This document shows, piece by piece, positions 40,383 through 48,784 of a stretch of DNA of 64,000 nucleotides. The notes under the pieces are model-generated. The model was not told the DNA's origin. It did not search any database and saw only the letters and a list, made by a program, of their open reading frames with translations. The translations under genes were made by a program, and so were the position numbers. How positions within the stretch are numbered: the stretch's first letter is position 1; each line of letters starts with the position of its first letter. This DNA is from Candidatus Zixiibacteriota bacterium (GTDB lineage: Bacteria > Zixibacteria > MSB-5A5 > DG-27), in contig JAUWHO010000027.1 of the NCBI GenBank assembly GCA_030605835.1, positions 62,001 to 126,000 of the forward strand, read 5' to 3'.

Positions 40383-41129
40383 TTAATGCGGAGACCTCTT
40401 GAGTTTTTCCAAAGCCTGGCGGGCGGCTCTCTGTTCGGCCTGTTTCTTGGAGGTGCCCCACCCCCCTCCCAACCTCTCATCTTTCCAGAAGACCGCCACC
40501 CTGAATCTTTTGTCGTGGTCGGGACCGACCTTTTCGGTGACCTCGTAGCGAGGCTGCTCTTCTCCGGTTGCCTGCAGAAGCTCCTGGAGTTCCCCTTTGT
40601 AGTTGCGTATCTCCTCGTCGGAGAGGAGAGCTTCAAGCCGCGGCAGCAAATACTCGTCGACCACGCCGCTCACGGCAGTCAGGCCGGACTCGAGATAGAT
40701 TGCGCCCAGCAGGCTCTCAAAGGTGTCGGCCAGGATGGAGCTTTTCTGGCGCCCTCCCGACTCCGCCGCCTCCACACTCATTATGATGAGCTCCCCCAGC
40801 CCGGTCTCGCGTGCCAGGCGACTCAGGGTGGATTCATTCACCAGCAGGGCTTTCAGCCTGGTTAATTCCCCCTCGCTTCTGTCCGGGAAGCGTTGGAAGA
40901 GCCTCTCGCAGACCACCATGCCTAAAACCGCATCCCCTAAGAATTCCAGGCGTTCGTTGGAAGCCGTGACTGCCGCCTCTCCGTCTTTTATTGCGGAGCG
41001 GTGAGTCAACGCTCTGCGGAGGAGATTGGGGTCCCGGAATTTATACCCTAGAGTCTCAAAGGAGGCGAAGTTTTCATTATGAGGTTTGTCCTTCGGCATC
41101 TTCATTTGCAGGGGAGAGAAAGAGCCCAA
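40383..41129 (-). CDS. rnc: Ribonuclease III
   Basis: A 248-residue RNase III. The signature NERLEFLGDAVL holds the catalytic Glu/Asp, a second acidic site is in ADTFESLLGAIYL, and the C-terminal double-stranded RNA-binding domain is present (YKGELQELLQATGEEQPRYEV ... KKQAEQRAARQALEKL in pieces). It cuts rRNA precursors and other dsRNA. It is the last gene after fabF in the fatty-acid cluster, as in many bacteria. Start codons at 41129, 41105 and 41099 are all possible; none has a strong ribosome site. Confidence 0.94.
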   Translation of the reverse strand: MGSFSPLQMKMPKDKPHNENFASFETLGYKFRDPNLLRRALTHRSAIKDGEAAVTASNERLEFLGDAVLGMVVCERLFQRFPDRSEGELTRLKALLVNESTLSRLARETGLGELIIMSVEAAESGGRQKSSILADTFESLLGAIYLESGLTAVSGVVDEYLLPRLEALLSDEEIRNYKGELQELLQATGEEQPRYEVTEKVGPDHDKRFRVAVFWKDERLGGGWGTSKKQAEQRAARQALEKLKRSPH

Positions 41130-41181
41130 GGGGGCTTCGGTCTAAATGGCAGCTTAGAGCTCCGATCTGTCTTAAAAGTAG

Positions 41182-42453
41182 TCAGAGATCCCGGTTCGGT
41201 TCATATCTACCAACCACCAGACAGACGTTGTGCCCCCCGAAGCCGAAGGAGTTAGAAAGGGCAATATCAACCTTTTGTCGGCGCTTGAGGTTGGGGACGT
41301 AATCGAGATCGCACTCCGGGTCGGGGAAATCCTGATTCAAAGTGGGGTGCAACCAACCGGTCTCTATTGACTTTACGGTTGCTACCATTTCCATGGCGCC
41401 GGCGGCTCCCAAGGGGTGACCGATGATCGACTTGGTGGAATTGATCGCCAATTTGAGGGCATGCTCCCCGAAGACAGTCTTGATCGCCTGAGTTTCTGCA
41501 ACATCACCCAAGATAGTTGCGGTGCCGTGAGAATTGATATAATCAACCTCCTCCGGTTTGACTCCCGCAGATTTCAATGCCAGCTCCATGGCCTTGGCGG
41601 CCCCTTCACCGTTGGGGGAGGGGGCAGTTATGTGATAGGCATCGGCAGAATTGCCCACCCCCAGGACCTCCGCATATATCTTGGCGCCTCGTGCGAGAGC
41701 ATGCTTTAGCTCCTCGAAGGCCAAAATGGCGGAGCCCTCCCCCATCACGAATCCGTCTCTCTTCTTGTCGAATGGGCGTGAAGACATGGGGGGATCATCA
41801 TTGAAGTGAGTCGACATCGCCCGGGAGGCACAAAAACTTGCCCATCCGACGGGACAGATTGCATTCTCAGTTCCTCCCGTCAACATCATATCAGCCTCGT
41901 TCCTCTTGATAGCCCAGAACGACTCCCCCATAGCGTGGGAGGCGGAGGCGCAAGCCGAAGAGGCGACGTAATTTATCCCTCTGAAACCGAAACGCATGGA
42001 TATATATCCTGCGGCCAGATCGGGGATGGTCATCATCACTGCGAAGGGGGAGACCTTCTCCGGCCCTCGGCTGACTCGAGCGATCACTGCCTCTTCGAAA
42101 CTGGTGATGCCTCCAATCCCGGTACCGACAATGACTCCCACCCTCCAGAGATCAAGCTTGGAGACCTCCATCTGGCTGTCCTTGATGGCCTCTTGAGTCG
42201 CCGCCAGAACGTATTGCTGGTGACTGTCCAGCCGCCGAATCTCTTTTCTCTCCAGGTAGTCCAAGGGCTCAAAACCGTTCACCTCCGCGGCCACCTTAGT
42301 AGGGTAAGGGGAAACGTCGAACTTTGTCACCCTCCCGATTCCCGACCTCCCCTCCAACAAGTTCTCCCAGTAGGTCTCGATATCATTGCCGACCGGGGAG
42401 ATGATCCCCATGCCGGTAATGACCACCCTTCTGTCTACCAGATCTCCCTTCAT
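41182..42453 (-). CDS. fabF: Beta-ketoacyl-ACP synthase II, second copy
   Basis: A 423-residue KAS II. The catalytic cysteine is in ASSACASASHAMG (about Cys168), with histidines in DYINSHGTATILGD and STKSIIGHPLGAAG. It elongates acyl-ACP with malonyl-ACP. It follows the first fabF by 112 bases and is clearly a paralogue but diverged. Tandem fabF genes occur elsewhere; one may take a specialised chain length. No fabH is in the cluster. Confidence 0.92.
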   Translation of the reverse strand: MKGDLVDRRVVITGMGIISPVGNDIETYWENLLEGRSGIGRVTKFDVSPYPTKVAAEVNGFEPLDYLERKEIRRLDSHQQYVLAATQEAIKDSQMEVSKLDLWRVGVIVGTGIGGITSFEEAVIARVSRGPEKVSPFAVMMTIPDLAAGYISMRFGFRGINYVASSACASASHAMGESFWAIKRNEADMMLTGGTENAICPVGWASFCASRAMSTHFNDDPPMSSRPFDKKRDGFVMGEGSAILAFEELKHALARGAKIYAEVLGVGNSADAYHITAPSPNGEGAAKAMELALKSAGVKPEEVDYINSHGTATILGDVAETQAIKTVFGEHALKLAINSTKSIIGHPLGAAGAMEMVATVKSIETGWLHPTLNQDFPDPECDLDYVPNLKRRQKVDIALSNSFGFGGHNVCLVVGRYEPNRDL

Positions 42454-42565
42454 CTCCGTTTTCGCCAGTCAAACCCGGTCACCGATTCTTGAGATTCCGA
42501 ATCATCACTTCACGACACCGTTCTTCTGTGAGGCTTTTTGCCTCCCCGCATACAACTTTTTCCGC

Positions 42566-43825
42566 TTATTTCGGTTGGTCGGTAAATCTTTTGAGGACTA
42601 TACTGATATTGTGTCCCCCGAATCCAAAGGAGTTCAAGATGGCGTAGTTGACCTCCCGCTCCTGCTTGACGTTGGGAACATAGTTGAGGTCACATTCCGG
42701 GTCGGGGACCTCCTGGTTTAAGGTGGGATGCACTACTCCGCTGTTCATGGTCATCAAGGTGGCGATGAGTTCCACCCCGCCCGCAGCTCCTAAGAGATGT
42801 CCTATGATCGATTTGGTGGAATTTACAGCGATTTTGTGAGCATGTTCGCCGAACACCCTTTTTATGGCCTTGGTTTCGGATATGTCTCCCAGGGGGGTGG
42901 CGGTGCCGTGGGTGTTTATATAATCTACCATCTCCGGCTTTATTCCCGCCCACTTAAGGGAGATCTCCATCGCCGTGGCGGCTCCCTCTCCCTCCGGCTC
43001 CGGCACGGTGATGTGGTAGGCATCGGCGGACATCCCGCTGCCGATCACCTCTCCGTAGATTCTTGCACCTCTCTTCAGGGCATGCTCAAGCTCCTCGAAG
43101 ATCAACACCCCAGCGCCGTCCCCCATGACGAAGCCATCACGCTTTCTGTCAAAAGGACGTGAGGCTCTGAGAGGCTCCTCGTTGAAGTTAGTGGACATAG
43201 CCCGCATGGCGCAGAAGGCGGCCCAGGAGACCTCGCAGATGGCGTGCTCGCTTCCGCCGGAGATCATAATGTCAGCATCGCCCCGCCTTATTATCCAATA
43301 GGCGTCGCTCATGGCGTGACTGGCGGAAGCGCAGGCCGAAACCGCGGCGTAGTTGGGCCCCTTCAAACCGAAACGGATCGCCACCTGTCCGGAGGCCATA
43401 TCGCAGATGAGCATGGGAATAAAGAAAGGTGTGATCCTCTTGGGTCCTTTGCTGATTAGAACCCGCATCTGGTCCTCGAAGGTTGCGATGCCTCCTATCC
43501 CGGTTCCGATGATCACGCCGATTCTGAACGGATCGACCTTGTCCAGGGCCAGTTCGGAGTCCTCTACCGCATCACAGGCAGCGGCTATGGCATATTGCTG
43601 ATACAGATCCAAGCGCCGGACCTGTTTCTTCTCGAAGAAGTTCAAAGGCTCGAAATCCTTGACCTCGGCCCCAACCTTGCTAGAATAGGGAGCGATGTCG
43701 AATGCAGTCACCTCGGCAACCCCAGAGTTGCCCGCGATCAAGTTATCCCAATAGGTCTCAACAGTGTTGCCGACCGGAGATACAACCCCCATGCCGGTGA
43801 TTACCACCCTCCTGTTCTGATTCAT
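42566..43825 (-). CDS. fabF: Beta-ketoacyl-ACP synthase II, first copy
   Basis: A 419-residue KAS II with the complete Cys-His-His triad (Cys165 in VSACASASHAM, His306 in NTHGTATPLG, His343 in SIIGHLLGAAG) and the conserved lysine in STKSI. It lies next to acpP, the usual fabF place in acpP-fabF order. Whether it or the copy at 41182 does bulk elongation cannot be read from sequence. Confidence 0.92.
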   Translation of the reverse strand: MNQNRRVVITGMGVVSPVGNTVETYWDNLIAGNSGVAEVTAFDIAPYSSKVGAEVKDFEPLNFFEKKQVRRLDLYQQYAIAAACDAVEDSELALDKVDPFRIGVIIGTGIGGIATFEDQMRVLISKGPKRITPFFIPMLICDMASGQVAIRFGLKGPNYAAVSACASASHAMSDAYWIIRRGDADIMISGGSEHAICEVSWAAFCAMRAMSTNFNEEPLRASRPFDRKRDGFVMGDGAGVLIFEELEHALKRGARIYGEVIGSGMSADAYHITVPEPEGEGAATAMEISLKWAGIKPEMVDYINTHGTATPLGDISETKAIKRVFGEHAHKIAVNSTKSIIGHLLGAAGGVELIATLMTMNSGVVHPTLNQEVPDPECDLNYVPNVKQEREVNYAILNSFGFGGHNISIVLKRFTDQPK

Positions 43826-43924
43826 GATGCTCTACCCCGGGGTTACGATGATAACTTTCTCCTTTGTGAGAGGAAATAGTAGAGTGAGTCCCCAGACCAC
43901 ACTTTCATGCAAGGGCTTGAAGAG

Positions 43925-44170
43925 TCATTCCTTTTTCTGTTCGACGGTGCTGTTTATATAGTTGATGGCCTCTCCTACGGTACGGATCTTTTCCGCCTCC
44001 TCGTCGGGGATCTCCGTGCCGAACTCCTCCTCCAGCGCCATCACCAGCTCCACGGTGTCTAAGGAGTCGGCGCCGAGATCATCCACGAAGGAGGCTTCGG
44101 TGGTGACCTGTTCCGGCTCAACCCCCAGCTGTTCCACGACGATATTCTTCACTCTCTCCTCAACGGACAT
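43925..44170 (-). CDS. acpP: Acyl carrier protein
   Basis: An 81-residue ACP. The phosphopantetheine attachment serine is in [20 protein letters not shown] in shortened form (GADSLDT), with the acidic helix II typical of the family. It carries growing acyl chains. It sits between fabG and fabF, the standard place, with a ribosome site AGGTAAAAG before the ATG. Confidence 0.95.
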   Translation of the reverse strand: MSVEERVKNIVVEQLGVEPEQVTTEASFVDDLGADSLDTVELVMALEEEFGTEIPDEEAEKIRTVGEAINYINSTVEQKKE

Positions 44171-44232
44171 CTTTTACCTCCAAAAGCTAACGAGATTACG
44201 TTATAATTATCTTCATGCTCGATTTTCTCAAG

Positions 44233-44979
44233 CTACATCAAAAGCCCGCCGTCAACGTGAATGACCTGCCCGGTTATGTAGGCGGCGGATTCAGAAGCCA
44301 GAAAACAGATCATCTCCGCAACCTCCTCCGGCTTGCCGGGACGCTTCAGGGGGATGGACTTCAGGTAAGCCTCCTTAGCCTCCGGGGGCAGCTCTGCGGT
44401 CATTTCGGTTTCGATGTAGCCGGGGGCGACGGCGTTGACGGTTATGCCCCGTCCGGCCAACTCCTTTGCCGCCGACTTGGTCAACCCGATGAGGCCGGCC
44501 TTGGAGGCGGCATAGTTGGCCTGTCCGAAGTTTCCCATTATTCCCACCACCGAGCTAATACTTATTATCCGTCCCCATCTTCTCTTGACCATCAGTCTGG
44601 CGGCGGCTTTGATGCAGTTGAAACTTCCCTTCAGATTGACCTGGATCACCTTGTCCCAGTCCGCATCGGAAAGTCTCAGAATCAGGCCGTCTCTGGTTAT
44701 CCCGGCGTTGTTCACCAGGATGTCCACAGTGCCCAGCCTCTCCGCCACCGCTTCGAAAAGCTTCCCCACCTCGACGGCATCGGATATATCGGTCTGGTAG
44801 GGAAGTGCGGTGCAATTAAACCCCTTTTCCAGTCTTTGACAAGTATTTTTTGCGCTCTGGTAGTTGATGTCCGGGATAACGATGGCGGCTTTCAGAGAGG
44901 CAAACTTGCTGGCGATGGCGGCTCCAATCCCTTGTGCTCCCCCGGTTACTAAAGCCACTTTGCCTTCGAAATCGGTCAC
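44233..44979 (-). CDS. fabG: 3-oxoacyl-ACP reductase
   Basis: A 248-residue short-chain dehydrogenase. NADPH motif TGGAQGIGAAIA, NNAGITRDGL, catalytic Ser in ISSVVGIMGN and YAASKAG with Tyr and Lys; C-terminal DGGLLM. It reduces beta-ketoacyl-ACP in the elongation cycle. GTG start at 44977-44979 behind AAGGAGCAGA. It lies 22 bases after fabD. Confidence 0.95.
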   Translation of the reverse strand: MTDFEGKVALVTGGAQGIGAAIASKFASLKAAIVIPDINYQSAKNTCQRLEKGFNCTALPYQTDISDAVEVGKLFEAVAERLGTVDILVNNAGITRDGLILRLSDADWDKVIQVNLKGSFNCIKAAARLMVKRRWGRIISISSVVGIMGNFGQANYAASKAGLIGLTKSAAKELAGRGITVNAVAPGYIETEMTAELPPEAKEAYLKSIPLKRPGKPEEVAEMICFLASESAAYITGQVIHVDGGLLM

Positions 44980-45001
44980 TTCTGCTCCTTTTCTTGGAGA
45001 T

Positions 45002-45958
45002 TCACTTCCCTAGAGACTGCTCTAAGGCCTCCAGGTCTTCGGATCTGTCCACCCCGAGAGCTCTCAACTTCTCTTCACTCAGAGGCTCGTCCCCCACCGG
45101 AGGGAAAGACCTCTTCACCAGACCCTGCAGGACTTTTCCGGGGCCAACCTCGATGAAGGTGTTGACTCCCAGCTCCACCATTTTTCTCAGGGAGGGATAC
45201 CAAAGAACTGGAGAGGTGATCTGTCGTGAAAGCATCTGCCTCATTGTGTCCTCGTCGGTGACCGCCTCGGCACTGACGTTGGCGATCACCGGAACGGAGA
45301 AACGGGAGAAGTTCAGGTTTTCCAGAACCCGCTCCATTTTCTCTCTGGCGGGCTCCATCAGCGCGGAGTGATAGGCGCCCCCCACTCTCAGCGGGATGAC
45401 CCTCTTGGCGCCGGCGCTCAGTAAGGCCTCACTCGCTTTTTGAACCGCTTCCACCTCTCCGGAGATGGCCACCTGCCCGGGCGAGTTGTAGTTGGCGGAG
45501 GTGGCCCCCTCCACCTTCTCCAACACCTGCTGCACCTCCTCCAGCTCCATTCCCATCACCGCCGCCATGGTTCCCTTATTCTCGTCGCAGGCCTCCTGCA
45601 TGAACTGGCTCCTATATTTCACCGCCTCCAGGGCGGATTCGAAATTCAAAGCTCCGGAGGAGACCAGGGCCGAATACTCCCCCAGGCTGTGTCCGGCCAC
45701 GAAATCCTTTTTCAGTCCTTTCTCCTTCAGAATTGAATCTAAGATGCAGCTGTGGACGAAGATCGCCGGCTGGGTATATCGGGTCTGAACCAGCACCTGG
45801 TTGGGACCATTGAAGCAGATCTCCTTGAGGTCAAACCCCAAAACATCCTCGGCCCGGTTGAAGTGCTCCCTGGCCTGCTGAAAATCTGAGTGCAAATCGG
45901 AAGCCATCCCCACGTATTGGGAGGCCTGTCCGGGAAAAATCCAAGCTGCTTTGTTCAA
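45002..45958 (-). CDS. fabD: Malonyl-CoA:ACP transacylase
   Basis: A 318-residue FabD. The active-site serine is in GHSLGEYSALV, with FPGQASQYVGM at the N-terminus and the conserved histidine in GGAYHSALM. It transfers malonyl groups from CoA to ACP. It follows plsX by 29 bases, exactly where fabH would usually stand between plsX and fabD. Confidence 0.95.
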   Translation of the reverse strand: MNKAAWIFPGQASQYVGMASDLHSDFQQAREHFNRAEDVLGFDLKEICFNGPNQVLVQTRYTQPAIFVHSCILDSILKEKGLKKDFVAGHSLGEYSALVSSGALNFESALEAVKYRSQFMQEACDENKGTMAAVMGMELEEVQQVLEKVEGATSANYNSPGQVAISGEVEAVQKASEALLSAGAKRVIPLRVGGAYHSALMEPAREKMERVLENLNFSRFSVPVIANVSAEAVTDEDTMRQMLSRQITSPVLWYPSLRKMVELGVNTFIEVGPGKVLQGLVKRSFPPVGDEPLSEEKLRALGVDRSEDLEALEQSLGK

Positions 45959-45987
45959 ATCTAACCCAAACTCAAAATCTCGCGGTT

Positions 45988-47055
45988 CTATTTTTGCTTT
46001 CCGGTGGAGTTCTTGAGACTGCCGGGAGCAACAGCCGCGAACATATAACCATCGGAGATAAGTCGTTTCTTGATATGGTCGTTGACCTCATCGATGACCA
46101 TGCGGTAAGCGACCTTTATGCCGCTTGAGATGGCCTTCGGAGAGGAACTCCCGTGGCAGATGATGCAAACCCCATTCACCCCTAAGAGAGGAGCACCCCC
46201 ATATTCGGTGTAATCTAAGGTCCTCTTGATGGAACGGAAAGCGGATTTAAGCAAGAACAGCCCAACTTTGGCGAAGATGTCCCTTTTAACATGTCTCCAA
46301 GCTAAGCTGTTCAAGAAGTCCAGCAAACTCTCCATGAATTTCAGAATTACATTTCCCACGAATCCATCAGTCACTACCACGTCCACCGCCCCTTTGAGGA
46401 TATCCTGCCCTTCGATGTTGCCGACGAAATTGAGGTCGCTTTCGGAGAAGAGCCTGTGTGCCGCCAAGATGAGGTCGTTGCCTTTGGTCGCTTCCTGTCC
46501 GATTGAGAGCAAACCGATTCGGGGATTCACCTTGGAGTGAATGTAGCTTTCGTATATGGAGCCCATCACCCCGAACTGCAACAGATTCGCGGGCTTGCAT
46601 TCGGGGTTGGCGCCCATGTCCAGAACCGTGGTAACTCCTTTCTCAGTGGGGAAGCTGGTGGCGATGGCGGGTCGCAGGACTCCCTCCAGCCGCCCTAAGG
46701 TGAGAAGGGCCGAGGCCACCACCGCCCCGGTGTTGCCCGCCGATAAGATTGCGTTCGCATCCCCACACTTGTGCAACCTCGAAGCCACTGCGATGGAGGA
46801 GCTTTTCTTCCTTCTCAAGGCATCTGTTGGCTTTTCCTCCATCAGGACCTCTTCGGGAGCGTGTTCGATCTCAAAGGGCGGAGATTCCAACCTGGAGGTC
46901 TGGATGCAGTCGGTGATTTTGTCGCGGTTACCGACCAAGACTAAAGCGACCTTATCCCCCAGCTCCTCGGCGGCCAGATAGGCTCCTTGCACCACGGAGG
47001 CGGGGGCGTAATCCCCTCCCATGGCGTCAACTGCTACGGTGACTTTACGATTCAC
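45988..47055 (-). CDS. plsX: Phosphate acyltransferase
   Basis: A 355-residue PlsX: VAVDAMGGDYAP at the N-terminus, SAGNTGAVVASA and VTDGFVGNVILKFMES. It converts acyl-ACP to acyl-phosphate for phospholipid synthesis and works with PlsY, whose gene is at 62612-63241. It stands after rpmF by 23 bases, the common yceD-rpmF-plsX order. Confidence 0.95.
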   Translation of the reverse strand: MNRKVTVAVDAMGGDYAPASVVQGAYLAAEELGDKVALVLVGNRDKITDCIQTSRLESPPFEIEHAPEEVLMEEKPTDALRRKKSSSIAVASRLHKCGDANAILSAGNTGAVVASALLTLGRLEGVLRPAIATSFPTEKGVTTVLDMGANPECKPANLLQFGVMGSIYESYIHSKVNPRIGLLSIGQEATKGNDLILAAHRLFSESDLNFVGNIEGQDILKGAVDVVVTDGFVGNVILKFMESLLDFLNSLAWRHVKRDIFAKVGLFLLKSAFRSIKRTLDYTEYGGAPLLGVNGVCIICHGSSSPKAISSGIKVAYRMVIDEVNDHIKKRLISDGYMFAAVAPGSLKNSTGKQK

Positions 47056-47078
47056 GAGCGATCTTCAAAGCTCCTCAG

Positions 47079-47264
47079 CTACTTGCCTTCCTTGGGGGCG
47101 ATTATCTCCTCTCCCTTGTAATAACCGCAGTGAGGACAGATGTGGTGAGGCAGCCTTCCCTCATGGCAGTGGGGACATTCCACCACGTTGGGTTTTTTTA
47201 GTTTCCAATGGGTGCGCCTTTTGGCACTGCGACTTCTCGAATGTCTTCTCTTCGGTAGTGGCAA
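47079..47264 (-). CDS. rpmF: 50S ribosomal protein L32
   Basis: A 61-residue L32: basic N-terminus MPLPKRRHSRSRSAKRRTH, then a zinc ribbon CPHCHEG ... CPHCGYYKG. Length and start match the family. It is co-transcribed with yceD and plsX as in many bacteria. Confidence 0.95.
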   Translation of the reverse strand: MPLPKRRHSRSRSAKRRTHWKLKKPNVVECPHCHEGRLPHHICPHCGYYKGEEIIAPKEGK

Positions 47265-47381
47265 GATACTCTCCTCGACTTAGCGACAAGCTGACTTAAA
47301 CATCAGAATAATTCTATCGGCAATCTGGACGTTTTCTTCGGGTTTTGTAGAATTCGATCGGCTGTTGTCGTTCGGTGGAGA

Positions 47382-47894
47382 CTACATCAATTCCTTCAGC
47401 TTACTCCAGCGTGGGTCGAGTTTCTGCTCCCCGCACTGGCAGGTTTTGAGATTCAGGTTGGCCCCGCAGTGGGGACAGAGCCCCCTGCAATCCTCTCGGC
47501 ATAACGGTTTGAGAGGTAATGACAAAATGATTGCCCCTCTAACCCTTTCGGTGATATCGAAGGAGGTGTCGGAATCTGCGACCAGGACTAAGTCCTCCTC
47601 CTCGGAGGGAGTCTCTGGAGCTTTCGCGAAGGGTCCGCAGGACTTGAGAATCAGCTTGAAATCTGCCCTCAGGGGGAGTGAAACCGGCTCCAGACAGCGG
47701 GAACATTTACACTGTGCCTTAGTCTCGATGGAGGTGTCCAAGAGGTGTTGTTTCTCCGACCCCGTGACTCTCACTCTGGTTTCGACCACCTCCAGAAACT
47801 CCACCTCCGGGGAGAAAAGGTCCATCTCCTCCGGGCTCACCTGAAAATTGAATTCAGTTTCGCTGGCTTCTATCTCTCTCAAGCTTATTTTCAT
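47382..47894 (-). CDS. yceD: YceD/DUF177 family protein
   Basis: A 170-residue DUF177 protein with a CSRCLEPV cysteine pair and a C-terminal CREDCRGLCPHCGANLN cluster followed by another cysteine motif. Family members are linked to 23S rRNA and L32 and precede rpmF. The start is ATG at 47892-47894 (MKISLREIE, the family N-terminus); a longer frame from a TTG would begin in the -35 element of the promoter. There is no ribosome site, and the predicted transcription start is only two or three bases upstream, so the mRNA may be leaderless. Confidence 0.88.
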   Translation of the reverse strand: MKISLREIEASETEFNFQVSPEEMDLFSPEVEFLEVVETRVRVTGSEKQHLLDTSIETKAQCKCSRCLEPVSLPLRADFKLILKSCGPFAKAPETPSEEEDLVLVADSDTSFDITERVRGAIILSLPLKPLCREDCRGLCPHCGANLNLKTCQCGEQKLDPRWSKLKELM

Positions 47895-47902
47895 AGGACG
47901 GA

Positions 47903-47930
47903 AAGTTAGCTTCAAAGCTAACGTTGTCAA
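47903..47930 (-). promoter_or_regulatory. Promoter with palindromic operator of the yceD-rpmF-plsX-fab operon
   Basis: Minus strand TTGACA (47930-47925), 16-base spacer, TAACTT (47908-47903). The palindrome GTTAGCTTCAAAGCTAAC (47905-47922) has two perfect 8-base arms around two bases and spans the spacer and most of the -10 box, where a bound repressor would block RNA polymerase. The regulator is not in the window. Confidence 0.7.
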
Positions 47931-47996
47931 GGGAAAAATCGAAAAGGGGGAAGCCCCTTAGGGTCTTTCCCCCACGACCTGAATTCTCGCAGTGGG

Positions 47997-48542
47997 CTAT
48001 TTCTCGGGAGTGGGATGCGCGATCTGTTTGACGGCCTCCGCGAACTCAAACTCCTTGTAGGTGGGGCTTTCAGGATTATGACAGCTCTGGCAGAGAGCTT
48101 CGTCTGGAAGAATCATACCCTTTTGCAGAGCCAACTCCCGATTTTTCATCACCTTCATGGACTTGTAGAACTCCCCGGGCCCGTGGCAGGCCTCACAGCT
48201 GACTCCCTCTTCCATCTTATAGGTCGCCGCCTTCTGCTCTGCCGGTGCTGAATAGGCGGTCACATGACACTTCAAGCAGGTTTCACTTTTGGTCGGGTCA
48301 GCAATGTCCATCTCCTTGGCGACCTCTTGTGAATGATCTGAGAGCAAGGTCTCATGAGCCTTGGCATGGGGATTCCCAGCCCAGATGCTGTACTGTTTCC
48401 CGGACTTGGTGGTGTTGTGACAGGGCTTACACTTGACGGCGCCAACATAACTTGGTTTCTCTCCCGAGAAAGCCGCGCTTCCGATCAACAGAGCTGAAAC
48501 CGTAGCGGCTATTGCCAAAATGAGCAGTTTATTTAGACTCAC
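47997..48542 (-). CDS. Tetraheme c-type cytochrome, periplasmic
   Basis: A 181-residue protein with signal peptide LLILAIAATVSALLIGSAAFS and four CxxCH haem motifs: CKPCH, CLKCH, CEACH and CQSCH. The spacing, with a GVSCEACHGPG string, recalls the cytochrome c554-like family. It would carry electrons in the periplasm; no partner reductase or oxidase is adjacent, so the pathway is unknown. It is preceded by a clear promoter. Confidence 0.9.
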   Translation of the reverse strand: MSLNKLLILAIAATVSALLIGSAAFSGEKPSYVGAVKCKPCHNTTKSGKQYSIWAGNPHAKAHETLLSDHSQEVAKEMDIADPTKSETCLKCHVTAYSAPAEQKAATYKMEEGVSCEACHGPGEFYKSMKVMKNRELALQKGMILPDEALCQSCHNPESPTYKEFEFAEAVKQIAHPTPEK

Positions 48543-48591
48543 CTTTACCTCCTGAATCTATCTTCGGTTCAGTCGTCTCAAAATTTCCGCC

Positions 48592-48620
48592 AATTTATCA
48601 CAAAAGATGGCATCTGTCAA
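48592..48620 (-). promoter_or_regulatory. Sigma70-like promoter of the cytochrome gene
   Basis: TTGACA (48620-48615), 17-base spacer, TAAATT (48597-48592) on the minus strand, about 43 bases before the coding start, with an AGGAGGTAAA ribosome site between. Confidence 0.75.
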
Positions 48621-48724
48621 GCTTTTTTGTCTGGGGCAGACTGTTTGAACGCTGCGAAGCTGCTTTGTTGAAGCCCTGGCTCCCGTTGTTGGATAACTCT
48701 GCACTCTTGCGGTGCCTGTCGAAC

Positions 48725-48753
48725 TTGACAAAGTCTCCCTTCGGAGATATTTT
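48725..48753 (+). promoter_or_regulatory. Sigma70-like promoter of the M20 hydrolase gene
   Basis: TTGACA (48725-48730), 17-base spacer, TATTTT (48748-48753); the coding start is at 48785 behind AAAAGGAAGG. Confidence 0.75.
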
Positions 48754-48784
48754 CAGTCTCTAAACTGGAAAAGGAAGGTGAAAG

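Noticed and set aside
41806-42492. Plus-strand frame of 228 codons
   Set aside because: Antisense to fabF, whose catalytic motifs are intact.
47895-47930. Longer yceD starting at TTG 47930
   Set aside because: The TTG is the -35 hexamer of the promoter and the added 12 residues do not fit the family.
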